Source: Kitasatospora sp. MAA19 (GTDB taxonomy: Bacteria > Actinomycetota > Actinomycetes > Streptomycetales > Streptomycetaceae). Taken from it: 64,000 nucleotides of DNA. Position numbers and translations under genes: made by a program. Where the stretch lies: assembly GCF_029894125.1 (NCBI RefSeq), contig NZ_JARXYZ010000015.1, positions 62,001-126,000 on the forward strand, read 5' to 3'. Shown piece by piece: positions 44,382 to 54,143 of this stretch (its first letter is position 1; each line of letters begins with the position of its first letter). The notes beneath the pieces are model-generated. The model was not told the origin of the DNA. It was given only the letters and a program-made list of their open reading frames with translations, and made no database searches.

Positions 44382-46877
44382 TCAGCCGAAAGCCGTGAGC
44401 AGCAGCGCCACGTCGTCCACCCGGTGCGACGGGCCGACCTCGCGCAGCACCCGCTCCGCCAGGCCCTCCAGGTCCTCCGGCCCGTCCGCCCCGCCGCGCG
44501 CGAGCGCGGCCCGCAGCCGGTCCACCCCTTGGTCGATCGCCACCGCCGGGTCCTCCACCAGCCCGTCCGTGTACAGCGCGAGCACCGAGCCGGGCGCCAG
44601 GCACAGCTCGCTGACCGGGTACTCGGCCTCGTCGTCCACGCCCAGCAGCGCCCCGCCCGGCACGTCGAGCGCCTCGGCCCGTCCGTCCGGGTGGCGCAGC
44701 ACCGGCGGCAGGTGCCCGGCCCGGGCGATCCGGACGGAGCCGTCGGCGGGGGTGAGGCGGACCAGGCAGCAGCTGGCGAGCAGGCCGGGGTCGAGGTCCA
44801 GGAGGAGCCGGTTGGTACGGCAGAGCACCTGGCCGGGCGGGTCGTCGGTGGTGGCGAAGGCGCGGACGGCGCTGCGCAGCTGGCCCATGGCGGCGGCCGC
44901 GCCGACGCTGTGGCCCTCGACGTCGCCGATCACCAGGGTGACGTCCCCGCCGGTGACGATCGCGTCGTACCAGTCGCCGCCGATCTCCATGCCCTGGGTG
45001 CCGGGCAGGTAGCGGGCGGTGATCCGGATACCGGGCACGTCCGGGAGCCGGTGCGGCAGCAACGCGTGCTGCAGGCCGCGGGCCAGGGCGAACTCGGCGT
45101 CGTACAGCCGGGCCCGCTCCAGCGCCTGGGCGATGAAGCCGCCGAGCGCGGTGAGCAGGCCGCGGTCCTCGGCGGTGAAGGGGCGCGGCCGGTCGAAGCC
45201 GAGGATGCAGCTGCCGACCGGGTGGCCGGAGGCGATCAGCGGCAGGAAGGCCCAGGCGCCCATCTCGTCGAGCGCGATGTCGGGGTAGGCGGCGGCGAGT
45301 TCCTGGACCGACTCGAAGAAGATCGGGGTGCCGGTGCTCAGCGTCTCCGCGCCCGGGATGCGGGCGCCGACCGGGGTGCCCTCGAAGCGGTCCAGGAAGC
45401 CCTCGGGGTAGCCGCTCTGCGAGACCAGGTGCAGGTGCTTGTCGCGCACCCCGTAGATGGCGAGCTCCTGGCCGCCGAAGGCCGGCAGGATCTCCTCGGC
45501 CACCACCCGGCAGACGTCCCGCACGCTGACGGCCTCGGTGAGCGCGCTGGCGAGCTGGAGCAGGTGGTAGGTGCCGCCGACGCCGGTCGGCAGGTCGGAC
45601 CGGACACCGGGCGGGACGGTGGCCGGCGGCTCGGCCGTACCCGGCGGGGGCCCGGCGGCCACCACCCGGCCGGTGACGCCGTGCGCGTCGGGGTAGAGCG
45701 AGAAGGCGAGCCAGCTGCCCGGCGGGCGGAGGGCCAGGAAGGCGGTGGGCTGCTGGGAGAGCAGGGCGGCCCGGTAGCGGTTCTCGTAGAACGGGTCGGC
45801 GAGCCAGGACAGCGCGTGCCACGGGTGGTGGCCGACCAGGTCCTCGCGGCGCGCCTGCAGCAGCGGCTCGGCGCTGCGGTTGGCGTAGCTGATCCGGCCG
45901 TCCGGGTCGAGCGAGAAGACGCCGTCGCGCAGCCGCTCGACGGCGGCCGCGGCGGCGGTGAGGGTGCGGGCGTCCAGCACGGCGCCGACCAGGTGGGTAC
46001 GGCCGTCGCTGATGGCGGGCACGCGCGCCCAGAGCTCCACCGGGTACGGGTGGCCGTCCGGCCCGAGCACCCGGACCCTGGCCGCCAGCACCTCGCCCCG
46101 GACCAGCGCGATCCGGGCGGCGGACCGGAACTCGGGCCGGTCTCCGGGGGCGATCCGGGCTGCCAGCGAGGCCACCGTGCCGTCGAACTCGCCGGGGCCG
46201 AAGCCGAAGATCGTCCGGAACTGCTCGTCGGCGGCCAGCGCCCCGGTGGCGACGTTCCAGTCGAACAACCCGACCCGGATGGTCGGCGCGGACGGCGACG
46301 GCAGCTCGACCACGGCCGCGTCGGCGCCGGGCTCCACCGGGTGCCCGCTTGCCACCAGCCCCGCCAGCCCGGCGGCCAGCCGCTCGGCCACCTCCACCAG
46401 CCGCCGCGGGGCGCCCTCCGGCACGCCCTCGGCCGAGGCCGGCCAGAGCGCGCTGATCACCCCGAACCGCTCCCCCCCGCTCGCCACCGGCACGCAGGCG
46501 GAGGCGAAGTCGTACGGCATGCCGACCGCGAGCTGCGGGAAGCGCCGCATGGTGTCCTCGGTGTCGGAGAGGATGATCGTCCGCCCGGTGCGGAAGCAGA
46601 CCGCGACCGGCAGCGGCCCGGCGGCGGCGATCCGCCGGAACGGGCTCATGATCGACAGCGGTACGCCCGCGATCGTGCAGATCACCAGCGAACGCCCGTC
46701 CCGCGAGCGCAGGTACAGCATCACGCCGTACGCTCCGGTGTCGCCGAGCGCCCTGCGGACGGCGCCCGTCAGCAGGTCGTCCCGCTCGTGGTCCGCCGGG
46801 GCGGCGTCGGGCTCCTGCGACCGGTGCGGGTCGGGCCGCACCGCCCGGGCACGGCCCTCCGCGTGCGGATGGCGCAT
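44382..46877 (-). CDS. GAF/PAS-containing PP2C (SpoIIE-type) phosphatase
   Basis: An 831-residue soluble signalling phosphatase. From the N-terminus: a GAF-like domain (about 30-180), a PAS domain with FDWNVATGALAADEQFRTIFG (about 205-320), a second PAS (DGVFSLDPDGRISYANRSAEPLLQ, about 325-410), another GAF (about 450-600) and a C-terminal SpoIIE/RsbU PP2C domain: EIGGDWYDAI, VIGDVEGHSVGAAA, GHLPPVLR and LALYTDGLVE, with metal-binding Asp residues. Such proteins dephosphorylate anti-sigma-factor antagonists in partner-switch systems, of which streptomycetes have many. No anti-sigma factor is adjacent, so the partner is elsewhere. Confidence 0.92.
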   Translation of the reverse strand: MRHPHAEGRARAVRPDPHRSQEPDAAPADHERDDLLTGAVRRALGDTGAYGVMLYLRSRDGRSLVICTIAGVPLSIMSPFRRIAAAGPLPVAVCFRTGRTIILSDTEDTMRRFPQLAVGMPYDFASACVPVASGGERFGVISALWPASAEGVPEGAPRRLVEVAERLAAGLAGLVASGHPVEPGADAAVVELPSPSAPTIRVGLFDWNVATGALAADEQFRTIFGFGPGEFDGTVASLAARIAPGDRPEFRSAARIALVRGEVLAARVRVLGPDGHPYPVELWARVPAISDGRTHLVGAVLDARTLTAAAAAVERLRDGVFSLDPDGRISYANRSAEPLLQARREDLVGHHPWHALSWLADPFYENRYRAALLSQQPTAFLALRPPGSWLAFSLYPDAHGVTGRVVAAGPPPGTAEPPATVPPGVRSDLPTGVGGTYHLLQLASALTEAVSVRDVCRVVAEEILPAFGGQELAIYGVRDKHLHLVSQSGYPEGFLDRFEGTPVGARIPGAETLSTGTPIFFESVQELAAAYPDIALDEMGAWAFLPLIASGHPVGSCILGFDRPRPFTAEDRGLLTALGGFIAQALERARLYDAEFALARGLQHALLPHRLPDVPGIRITARYLPGTQGMEIGGDWYDAIVTGGDVTLVIGDVEGHSVGAAAAMGQLRSAVRAFATTDDPPGQVLCRTNRLLLDLDPGLLASCCLVRLTPADGSVRIARAGHLPPVLRHPDGRAEALDVPGGALLGVDDEAEYPVSELCLAPGSVLALYTDGLVEDPAVAIDQGVDRLRAALARGGADGPEDLEGLAERVLREVGPSHRVDDVALLLTAFG

Positions 46878-46972
46878 GCTCTTTTGCTACGCCGGGCCCA
46901 GGGGCGTGTCAAGGCGAGCCCCGGGCGGCCGGCCTCCGGCCCGGGGTGCCCGCCCACCCCGCGTGCGCCAGC

Positions 46973-47311
46973 ATGGACGGCATGCCGCGCAACCCCGGCC
47001 GCACCACCGTGGTCAACCTCAAGGGCCACCGCGACGACCCCGCCTACGCCGACGTCGTCTACGTCGGCCGCGCCATGCACCGCGGCGGCTGGCACCTGCC
47101 CGACTCGCCGCTGCACTGCCCCTACCGGCCCGGCCCCGACCTCACCCGCGAGCAGATGGTCGTCAAGTACCGCGCCCACCTCCTCGCCCGCCCCGACCTG
47201 CTCGCCCTCGTGCCAGCGCTGCGCGGTCACCGCCTCGGCTGCTGGTGCGCCCCGCTCCCCTGCCACGCCGACGTCCTCGCCGACCTCGCCGACCACCCCC
47301 CGAACGGCTGA
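46973..47311 (+). CDS. DUF4326-domain protein
   Basis: A 112-residue protein matching DUF4326: TTVVNLKGHRDDPAYADVVYVGRAM, YRAHLLARPDLLALV, and the cysteine-containing LGCWCAPLPCHADVL end. The conserved C-W-C and C-H suggest metal binding or a DNA-linked role; function unknown. ATG 46973 is taken; ATG 46982 directly before PRNPGR is equally possible. Confidence 0.82.
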   Translation: MDGMPRNPGRTTVVNLKGHRDDPAYADVVYVGRAMHRGGWHLPDSPLHCPYRPGPDLTREQMVVKYRAHLLARPDLLALVPALRGHRLGCWCAPLPCHADVLADLADHPPNG

Positions 47312-47498
47312 CGGCGCACAGCCCGGAGAGGTCGGCCTCCACCGCGTCCGGCAGCACGGCCCCGACCGGCCCGGTGAACGACTCCCCCGCCCGGTACACC
47401 CGGCTCACCGCGGCGGTTTCGGGTGGTCCGGGGCCTGTTCGATATCCTCCGGGCGGGTGGTGGCGCGAGGGGCGCCCCGGGGGGAAGCGGGAGCCGGT

Positions 47499-48797
47499 AT
47501 GCAGTCGCCATCGTCCGAGGGACCCGTGCGCGAGGCGTCGTGGCGGTGGGACGGGGAGGCGGACGGCGTCGCGCAGGCCCCCGAGGACGTGGTCGGCGGG
47601 GGCGGCGACGGGCCGCGGCTGAGCCGGCGCGGGCTGCTGGCGGGCGCCGGGGTGCTGGCGGCGGGCGGGGCGGTGTGGGCGTTCGGCCGTTCAGGTGCGG
47701 ACCAGCCGGCTCCGCCGCCGAAACCGCAGCCGACCCCGCTGTCCGGGCCGACCCCGGTGTGGACGTACCGGGGGCCGGAGGCGATGACGCCCGAGCGGCT
47801 GGCCGGCCGCACGACCGGGCCGGTGTTCCTCTCCCGGGCCGGGCTCCAGGTCGTGGACCCGGCCACCGGCGCCGCCGCCCGGCTGCTGACCTTCGAGGCG
47901 CCGAGCAGGGACTGGCCGAGCGATCTGGAGCTGCTGCCGAAGGTGGTGCTGGGGCCGGACAGGATGTTCACCACGACCTCCCCCGGCCACCTCGACTCCC
48001 GCCACCTCAGCGACCCCGCCGCCGACTGGAGCCTGCCGCTGCCCGACGATCTGCAGGGCTCCCTCCACCTGGCCGGCTGCGACGACGACACCCTGTACGG
48101 CTACGCCTGGAGCCCGGGGTGGGAGAAGTCCGCCACGGTGAAGAACCGCATCTTCGCGATCCGGATCTCGGACCGCTCGGTGCTCTGGAACCTCCCCACC
48201 GACCGGGACGAGCAGCCGGTCGGTCCGGTCACGGCCCCCGGCGGCCGCATCCCGTACGTGCGCAACCTGGGCGGCCGCGCCGAGCTGGTGGTCCGGGACG
48301 CCGCCGACGGCCGGGAGCTGTGGAAGGCGACCGCCGAGGACCTGCGCTGGTGCATCTGCGGCCCGGCGAACGTCTACGTCCCCGAAGGCGCCGGCGTCCG
48401 CGCGCTGCGCCCGACCGGCGAGCCGGCCTGGACGGTCTCCCCCGCCCGGGACGAGTCGTGGCGGGCGATGCCCCCGGTCCCCGACGGCCCGCGGATCTAC
48501 CTCCCGCGCGACAACGGCCTGGTCACCGGGCATGACGCGGCCACCGGTGCCCTGCAGTGGTCGTACCGGCTGCCGTTCCTGCTGGACAGCCGCAGCCACC
48601 CGCTGGTGGTCGGCGGCACGCTGTTCGTCCCCGGCCCGGCCGCCGCCGGGGTCTGCGCGATCGACACCGCGAACGGCCGGCCGCGCTGGACCTTCCGCGA
48701 CTCCGGCCCCGGCAAGGACGTCTGGTCCCTCGCCGCCGACGCGGGCCACCTGTACGCCGGCCACGACGACGTCCTGCACGCCCTCCCGCTCACCTGA
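47499..48797 (+). CDS. Tat-exported PQQ-like beta-propeller protein
   Basis: A 432-residue protein. The N-terminus has a twin-arginine-like signal (LSRRGLLAGAGVLAAGG, about 41-57) followed by a Pro-rich spacer and an outer-wall-type propeller. Repeated blades contain D/N-x-DG-R-E-L-W-like segments (DAADGRELWKA, DAATGALQWSY, DTANGRPRWTF, LYAGHDD). These PQQ-like (BamB-type) propellers usually scaffold protein contacts; PQQ binding is not indicated. ATG 47499 follows a GGGGGAAG site. Confidence 0.82.
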   Translation: MQSPSSEGPVREASWRWDGEADGVAQAPEDVVGGGGDGPRLSRRGLLAGAGVLAAGGAVWAFGRSGADQPAPPPKPQPTPLSGPTPVWTYRGPEAMTPERLAGRTTGPVFLSRAGLQVVDPATGAAARLLTFEAPSRDWPSDLELLPKVVLGPDRMFTTTSPGHLDSRHLSDPAADWSLPLPDDLQGSLHLAGCDDDTLYGYAWSPGWEKSATVKNRIFAIRISDRSVLWNLPTDRDEQPVGPVTAPGGRIPYVRNLGGRAELVVRDAADGRELWKATAEDLRWCICGPANVYVPEGAGVRALRPTGEPAWTVSPARDESWRAMPPVPDGPRIYLPRDNGLVTGHDAATGALQWSYRLPFLLDSRSHPLVVGGTLFVPGPAAAGVCAIDTANGRPRWTFRDSGPGKDVWSLAADAGHLYAGHDDVLHALPLT

Positions 48798-48878
48798 CCG
48801 ACCCACCTGACCGCCCCACGTGAACGGCCCACCCGACCGACTCACCCGAACGCCCGCCCGGCACGGCAGGATGGCCTG

Positions 48879-49514
48879 ATGCAGGTACGCCCGATCTCCC
48901 CCGAACAGCTGGCCGAACTGCTCGCCGACCGCATCACCGCGCTGCCCGGCGCCGGCCGGCGGTGGCTGCGGGTGGCGGTGGACGGCGCCGGGCCCGCCCG
49001 CCCCGACCTGCTCGCCGACGCCCTGGTGGAGCCACTGCGGCTGCGCGGGCGCCCCGCGCTGCGGGTGTCGGCGGCGGGCTTCCTGCGCCCGGCCTCGATC
49101 CGCCTGGAGTACGGCCACCAGGACGCGGACGCCTTCCACGACCTCTGGCTGGACGACAGCGCCCTGCTGCGCGAGGTGCTGGACCCGCTGGAGCCCGGCG
49201 GCAGCGGCCGCGTCCTGTCCTCGCTCCGCGACCCGGCGACGGACCGCTCGACCCGCGTGCCGTACACCGAACTGCCGCCCGGCGGCGTGCTGTTGCTGGA
49301 CGGCGCCCTGTTGCTCGGCCGCTGGCTGCCGCTGGAGCTGACCGTCCATCTGGCGCTCACCCCGACCGCCCTGGCCCGCCGCATGCCCGCCGACCAGCAG
49401 TGGACGCTGCCCGCCTTCGCCCGCTACGAGGCGGAGACCGGCCCGGCCGAGGCCGCCGACGTCACCGTACGGGTGGACGACCCGCGCCACCCGGCCCTGG
49501 TCGAGCGGACCTGA
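48879..49514 (+). CDS. Uridine kinase-like P-loop-superfamily protein lacking the P-loop
   Basis: A 211-residue protein resembling actinobacterial uridine-kinase-like proteins: WLRVAVDGAGPARPDLLADAL at the start of the fold, RVSAAGFLRPAS, DAFHDLWLDDSALLREVLDPL, then VLLLDGALLLGRWLPLE and a phosphoacceptor-type end. The Walker A glycines and lysine (GxxGxGKS/T) are missing from the first loop, so ATP use is doubtful. Function unknown. Its end overlaps the convergent DNA glycosylase gene by 53 bp. Confidence 0.68.
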   Translation: MQVRPISPEQLAELLADRITALPGAGRRWLRVAVDGAGPARPDLLADALVEPLRLRGRPALRVSAAGFLRPASIRLEYGHQDADAFHDLWLDDSALLREVLDPLEPGGSGRVLSSLRDPATDRSTRVPYTELPPGGVLLLDGALLLGRWLPLELTVHLALTPTALARRMPADQQWTLPAFARYEAETGPAEAADVTVRVDDPRHPALVERT

Positions 49515-50328
49515 AGGGCGAACCGGCCGAACCGGCCGGCGCCGGCCCGCGCTGGCAGTAGGGGCACCAGTACGCCACCCGGTCCTGCGGGGGCGTGCCC
49601 TGGCGAGCGGTCCGGACGAGGGTGCCGCAGCGCGGGCAGGGGCGGCCGGCCCGGCCGTGGACCCAGTGCTGGTGGCCGCGTCTGGTGTCGCCGGTGGTGA
49701 TGTGGCCGGGGCGCAGCCGGTTGGCGTCGAGGAGTTCCCGGGCCAGCTCCACCAGTCGGTCGGGGCACGGGAGTTGGCCGACTTCGGTCCACGGGGTGAC
49801 GCCGGCCAGGTAGCACAGCTCGGCCGCGTAGACGTTGCCGATGCCGGCCAGGTTGCGCTGGTCGAGCAGCGCCTCGGCGACCGGGCGGCCGGGGTGGGCG
49901 AGCAGTCGGCGGACGGCCTCGACCGGGTCCCAGTCGGGGCCGAGCAGGTCGGGGCCGAGATGGCCGACGGCGCGCTGCTCGTCGGCGGTGCGCAGCAGTT
50001 CGACGACGGGCAGCCGGTAGCCGACGGCGGTGCCCCGGTCGGTGCCGAGGATGGCGCGGATCTGCCAGGCGGGGCCGGCGGCCCAGCGCTCGCCGGGCCG
50101 GTAGACCTCCCAGCGGCCGTCCATCCGCAGGTGGGTGTGCAGGGTGAGGCCGCCTTCGAGGCGGGTGAGCAGGTGCTTGCCGCGCGGGGCGACCTCCAGC
50201 ACCCGGCGGCCGCCGAGCACGGCCGTGGCGTGCGCGGGCACCCGCAGGTCGGCGCTGGTCAGCACCTGTCCGGCGAGGGTGTCGTGCAGCCGGGCCGCCG
50301 CACGGTAGACGGAGTCACCTTCTGGCAT
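49462..50328 (-). CDS. Fpg/Nei-family DNA glycosylase
   Basis: A 288-residue endonuclease VIII-like glycosylase that excises oxidised bases and nicks DNA. It begins MPEGD (Pro2 nucleophile, Glu3), carries the RGKHLL lysine, the helix-two-turn-helix RNLAGIGNVYAAE and a C-terminal zinc finger CPRCG ... CPYCQR. After the finger comes an extra Pro/Gly/Arg-rich tail of about 20 residues. The Ser after MPEGD fits the Nei2-like actinobacterial group. Confidence 0.93.
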   Translation of the reverse strand: MPEGDSVYRAAARLHDTLAGQVLTSADLRVPAHATAVLGGRRVLEVAPRGKHLLTRLEGGLTLHTHLRMDGRWEVYRPGERWAAGPAWQIRAILGTDRGTAVGYRLPVVELLRTADEQRAVGHLGPDLLGPDWDPVEAVRRLLAHPGRPVAEALLDQRNLAGIGNVYAAELCYLAGVTPWTEVGQLPCPDRLVELARELLDANRLRPGHITTGDTRRGHQHWVHGRAGRPCPRCGTLVRTARQGTPPQDRVAYWCPYCQRGPAPAGSAGSPFRSARPGPGGAGRPPVR

Positions 50329-50407
50329 GCCTCCATCCTCCTCCGCGCGGCGGCCCGACGGGAGCGCGGGCGGCCCTGCCGTGGGCCACCCGGCCGAGGG
50401 CTACCGG

Positions 50408-50863
50408 CTACTCGGCCACGGGCGCCTGGCCCTCGCGGACGACGACGACCGGGCAGGGCGCGTGCTCGGTGAGGTGGCGGCCGACCGAGCCGAGCAGCAC
50501 GCCGGAGAAGCCGCCGAGGCCGCGGCTGCCGACGACGAGCAGCGCGGCGCCCTTGGCGGCCGCCAGCAGGGCCTGCGCGGCGTTGCCGGGCATCACGCTC
50601 TCGCTGATCCGCACGCCCGGGTCGTCGCCGACCACCTTGACGACGGTGTCGGAGAGGGTCTTGCCGGCCAGTTCCTCGGGGTTGAAGGCCTCGGCCGTGG
50701 GCACGCCCGCCCCGGCCCAGCCGTAGAACGCCGGGTACTCCCAGGCGGCGATCGCGTTGATGGTCCCGCCGACGGCCCGCGCGTAGTCCACCGCCCAACG
50801 CAGCGCCTGCTCCGAGGCGGGCGAGCCGTCCACGCCGACGACGATCCGGGGGTTGGCACTCAT
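50408..50863 (-). CDS. Universal stress protein (UspA family)
   Basis: A 151-residue single-domain Usp with VVGVDGSPASEQALRWAV at the N-terminus and the ATP-binding G-2x-G-9x-G-S motif in GSRGLGGFSGVLLGSVG, so the ATP-binding subgroup. AAGGAGTGA lies before the ATG at 50861-50863. Upstream sequence is AT-rich with a TATGTT-like stretch that may hold its promoter. Confidence 0.93.
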   Translation of the reverse strand: MSANPRIVVGVDGSPASEQALRWAVDYARAVGGTINAIAAWEYPAFYGWAGAGVPTAEAFNPEELAGKTLSDTVVKVVGDDPGVRISESVMPGNAAQALLAAAKGAALLVVGSRGLGGFSGVLLGSVGRHLTEHAPCPVVVVREGQAPVAE

Positions 50864-51167
50864 GGCGTCACTCCTTAGCGCTCTGTTCCTGCTCGGACTC
50901 CTACTCGGTCCCGACACCCCGAACATAGATCAAATCGGCTGTGCAGCCGGTATTTGCCACGCCGCGATCGCATTTCACATTCGGATCGAGCGCAGCAGGC
51001 CCGTTCGGTCTGAGGTTCTTCGAGAATGCAGGTTCTTCGAGAATGCCCGGATGCCGGGCAAGCCGCGCCGCCGTACCGGCGGATTCGCCGACCTCCTCGC
51101 CGCCCGCCACCCCGGGAGCGCGCGGGCGACGGCCGGGTGCTGCGCCACGTCGACACCTTCTGCTGAC
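50864..51167. promoter_or_regulatory. Intergenic region with tandem TTCTTCGAGAA sites
   Basis: About 300 bp upstream of the Usp gene and downstream of the metalloprotease. A 17-bp unit AGGTTCTTCGAGAATGC is repeated perfectly at 51013-51029 and 51030-51046. Each copy contains the interrupted palindrome TTCT-TCG-AGAA, a plausible dimeric repressor site. A short ORF from 51049 to 51168 is not convincing. Confidence 0.5.
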
Positions 51168-52154
51168 TCAACTCCGGTACGCGGCCCAGGAGTCGGACAT
51201 CCGCTGGACCTGCCCGGGGGTGAACTGGGTCATGCAGGAGTCATAGCTGTAGTCCATGAAGTTGTGGATCGGGTCCAGTCCGGGACCGGTGCAGGTGTGG
51301 CGGCCCTCGGGGCAGCCGAAGGCGGCGGTGCGCTCGGGCGTGGTGTCGTCCACGTAGTCCCCCGGGGGCAGGCAGCCGCCCTGGAAGGTGTGGAAGAGGC
51401 CGAGCCAGTGGCCGATCTCGTGGGTGGCGGTGTTGCCCTCGTTGTAGTGGGTGGCGGAGCCGCCCGGCAGCGAGGCGTCGAGGAGGACCACGCCGTCGTC
51501 CGCGGGGTTCGAACGGTAGGCGCTCGGGAAGGTCGACCAGCCGAGCAAGGACTGGCCGAGCTTGGCGGTGTAGAGGTTGAGGGTGCCCGCCGCGCCCCTG
51601 CGCAGCACGCTCTTCATCGCCTGCTCGGCCGAGGAACCGGGGGTGATGCCGTTGTACCAGGAGGCGTTGTCGGTGTAGTCGGTGCCGGCCAGCTCGAAGT
51701 GGAACCGGCTGGGGGTGTTGCCGTCGCCCTGGCCCCCGTAGGCGGCGTTGAGACGGCCGATCTGGGCGGCGACGACGCCCCCGTCGAGCCGGCCGGTGTC
51801 TCCGGCGTGGATCACGTGGACGAAGACCGGGACGGTCGTCGGGGCACCGATCCGGGCGTGGGCGGAGGAGAGCTGGGCGAGCCGGTGGTCGAGGTCCGCC
51901 TGCATCGCGCGGGCCTCGGCGGCGGTGACGGCGTTCGGGTCCCGCCCGGCCTGGCTGCCGGCCGGCTTGCGGGCGGCGGCGTCGGAGCCGGCGTCGGAGT
52001 CGGACCCTGCGCAGGCCGCGGTGGCGGCGGCGGTCGCGGCGGCGGAGTGCGGGGGCGGGGCGGCGAGCTGGCCGAGGCCTGCGGCCGCGACCAGCGCGGC
52101 GGCACAGGGGAACAGGCGGGGGGCACGCGAACGCGCCCGGGCAGTACGGCGCAT
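51168..52154 (-). CDS. Secreted M43-family zinc metalloprotease
   Basis: A 328-residue exported protease (signal peptide about 1-33, then an Ala/Ser-rich stretch). The zinc motif [11 protein letters not shown] gives HExxHxxGxxH with its catalytic Glu, and the Met-turn appears as [11 protein letters not shown]. This is the pappalysin-type M43 family, metzincins often with several disulfides (Cys at GGCLPPG and CPEGRHTC). It should act on extracellular proteins. ATG 52152-52154 follows CAGGAG. Longer starts upstream are not conserved. Confidence 0.9.
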   Translation of the reverse strand: MRRTARARSRAPRLFPCAAALVAAAGLGQLAAPPPHSAAATAAATAACAGSDSDAGSDAAARKPAGSQAGRDPNAVTAAEARAMQADLDHRLAQLSSAHARIGAPTTVPVFVHVIHAGDTGRLDGGVVAAQIGRLNAAYGGQGDGNTPSRFHFELAGTDYTDNASWYNGITPGSSAEQAMKSVLRRGAAGTLNLYTAKLGQSLLGWSTFPSAYRSNPADDGVVLLDASLPGGSATHYNEGNTATHEIGHWLGLFHTFQGGCLPPGDYVDDTTPERTAAFGCPEGRHTCTGPGLDPIHNFMDYSYDSCMTQFTPGQVQRMSDSWAAYRS

Positions 52155-52248
52155 CTGCGCTCCTGACAGGGGAGTTGAGGGAGTGTCGGCCGCGCCCCGC
52201 CCGAGGACGTCCGCCGGGCCCGCCCGGCTCGGCGCGGATTCGCCGAGA

Positions 52249-52968
52249 CTACGACGCGACGAAGACGATCTCCCGTAGGGCGCGCGCGGCGGCCCGGTCG
52301 AGTACCACCGCCGACGCACACCCGTCCGGCGGCCCCTCCGCCGCCGTGAGCCCGCGCCGCAGCCGGTCGACGGCGGCCCGGTGCCGGGCGAAGGCGTAGC
52401 CGGAGACGCTCTGGCCCCGGCTCTGCTGGCCCTCCCGCGCCTCGGCCGGGTCGACGTCCAGCAGCAGCAGGTGGACCCGGCGGCCCTGCCGGGCGGCGGT
52501 ACGGGTCAGCCAGGCCCGCACCCAGGGCAGCGAGCCGCAGTCGTGCACCGCGAGCGGCCCGCCGGCCAGCACCGCGCGCCGCAGCCGCCGGTAGTGCGCG
52601 ATCCGCGCCAGCGGGCGGTACCAGGCGTACGGGAGGCGGCCGGGCAGTCTGGCCGCGTACTCCTCGCGGACCAGCTGGGAGTCGACCAGCGGGGCGCGCA
52701 CACAGCGGCGCATCAGGGTGCTCTTGCCGCCGCCGGGGAGCCCGGAGACGATCAGCAGGTCGCCGGCCGGGTAGTGCAGCGCCGCCGGGGCGGGGCCGGG
52801 CCGCAGGTCGTGCAGGCCGGGCTGCACCCGCACGGCCCGCTCCACCGGCTCGATCCGTGCGGCCCGCTCAACACGCTCGGCCCGTACCGCCTGCTCGGCC
52901 TGCTCGGCGGCGGCGCGAGGCGGCGGCACCCGTGGTGCCGCCGCCTCCACCGTTCTCGTCCTGGCCAC
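52249..52968 (-). CDS. AAA-type ATP-binding protein / small-molecule kinase-like
   Basis: A 239-residue P-loop protein with Walker [10 protein letters not shown] (about residue 75) and a second acidic segment in [11 protein letters not shown], similar to polynucleotide- or nucleoside-kinase-like AAA proteins. The N-terminal 60 residues are an Ala/Glu/Arg-rich repeat ([19 protein letters not shown]). GTG 52966-52968 is used because GGGGGAGGAC lies just ahead; an ATG at 53010 is the alternative. No domain reveals a substrate. Confidence 0.72.
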   Translation of the reverse strand: MARTRTVEAAAPRVPPPRAAAEQAEQAVRAERVERAARIEPVERAVRVQPGLHDLRPGPAPAALHYPAGDLLIVSGLPGGGKSTLMRRCVRAPLVDSQLVREEYAARLPGRLPYAWYRPLARIAHYRRLRRAVLAGGPLAVHDCGSLPWVRAWLTRTAARQGRRVHLLLLDVDPAEAREGQQSRGQSVSGYAFARHRAAVDRLRRGLTAAEGPPDGCASAVVLDRAAARALREIVFVAS

Positions 52969-53074
52969 CGGTCCTCCCCCCGTCGTTCCTCCCCTTGGAG
53001 CATTACGCATTCCCAAGGGCGAGTAAAGACCGCTGGTCGCCGGGTACGGACCGCCGCGGCGGGAACCCGGTCGG

Positions 53075-54001
53075 TCAGCCGAGCTGCGGGGCGACCCGGG
53101 AGGCGATGAGCTCCAGGTGGTCGAGGTCGTCCAGGTCCAGGATCTGCAGGTAGATCCGCTCGCTGCCGACCGCCGCGTACCGGCCGATCCTCTCGGCGAC
53201 CTCCTCCGGGGTGCCGGCCAGGCCGTTGGCCTTCAGCTCGTCGACGTCCCGGCCGATCACGGCCGCCCGGCGGGCCACCTCGGCGTCGTCCCGGCCGACG
53301 CAGGCGACCAGCGCGTTGGAGTACACCAGGTCCTCGGCCGAACGCCCGGCCTGCTCGACAGCGGCCCTGACGCGGCCGAACTGGGCGGCGCTGTCCTCGA
53401 CCGAGGCGAACGGCAGGTTGAACTCGTCGGCGAAGCGGGCGGCCAGCGCCGGGGTCCGCTTCGGGCCGAGCCCGCCGACCAGCACCGGGATCCGGTCCTG
53501 GGCCGGCTTGGGCAGCGCGGGCGAGTCGGTCAGCGTGTAGTACTCCCCGGCGAAGTCGAAGGTCTCGCCGAACTTGGTGTTCCACAGGCCGGTGATGATC
53601 GCCAGCTGCTCCTCCAGCCGACCGAACTTCTCCTTCGGGAAGGGGATGCCGTAGGCGGCGTGCTCGGCCTCGTACCAGCCGGCGCCGAGGCCGAACTCGA
53701 CCCGGCCGCCGCTCATCGCGTCCACCTGGGCGACCTGGATCGCGGTGACGCCGGGGAGGCGGAAGGTGGCGGCGGTCATCAGGGTACCGAGGCGGATGGT
53801 GCGGGTTTCGCGGGCGAGGCCGGCCAGGGTGATCCAGGCGTCGGTCGGCCCGGGCAGGCCGTCGGCGTCGCCCATCTTCAGGTAGTGGTCGGAGCGGAAG
53901 AACGCGCTGAAGGCACCCAGGTCCTCGGCGGCGCGGGCGACCGTCAGAAGGGTGTCGTAGCTCGCGCCCTGCTGCGGTTCGGTGAAGATGCGGAGATCCA
54001 T
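53075..54001 (-). CDS. LLM-class F420-dependent oxidoreductase
   Basis: A 308-residue TIM-barrel oxidoreductase of the luciferase-like group: an RSDHY strand, GLARETRTIRLGTL, DAMSGGRVEFGLGAGWYEAEH and LVGGLGPKR. The length and motifs suit F420-dependent members common in streptomycetes. Substrate unknown. ATG 53999-54001 is used; one nine bases upstream is also possible. Confidence 0.88.
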   Translation of the reverse strand: MDLRIFTEPQQGASYDTLLTVARAAEDLGAFSAFFRSDHYLKMGDADGLPGPTDAWITLAGLARETRTIRLGTLMTAATFRLPGVTAIQVAQVDAMSGGRVEFGLGAGWYEAEHAAYGIPFPKEKFGRLEEQLAIITGLWNTKFGETFDFAGEYYTLTDSPALPKPAQDRIPVLVGGLGPKRTPALAARFADEFNLPFASVEDSAAQFGRVRAAVEQAGRSAEDLVYSNALVACVGRDDAEVARRAAVIGRDVDELKANGLAGTPEEVAERIGRYAAVGSERIYLQILDLDDLDHLELIASRVAPQLG

Positions 54002-54143
54002 ACGGGCCATTCTGGTACAGACCACCCGGTGATCGGCGCAGAGATCCGGCCAAGCCGCCGAACCTGCCGAAGGTGGCCAAGGTCTCAGCACGGAACCGTC
54101 ACAGCCCGCCGGTCCCGCCGCCCTGCTCGCCTACGGTGGACGG

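Noticed and set aside
42390-48797. A 2135-codon open frame on the plus strand across the kinase and phosphatase genes
   Set aside because: It is antisense to two clear minus-strand genes and only its last part (from 47499) is a real protein; the rest is the open mirror frame typical of very high GC DNA.
51049-51168. Short ORF starting MPGKPRRR downstream of the tandem repeats
   Set aside because: Not followed by a conserved domain, lacks a ribosome site and runs into the antisense of the metalloprotease.
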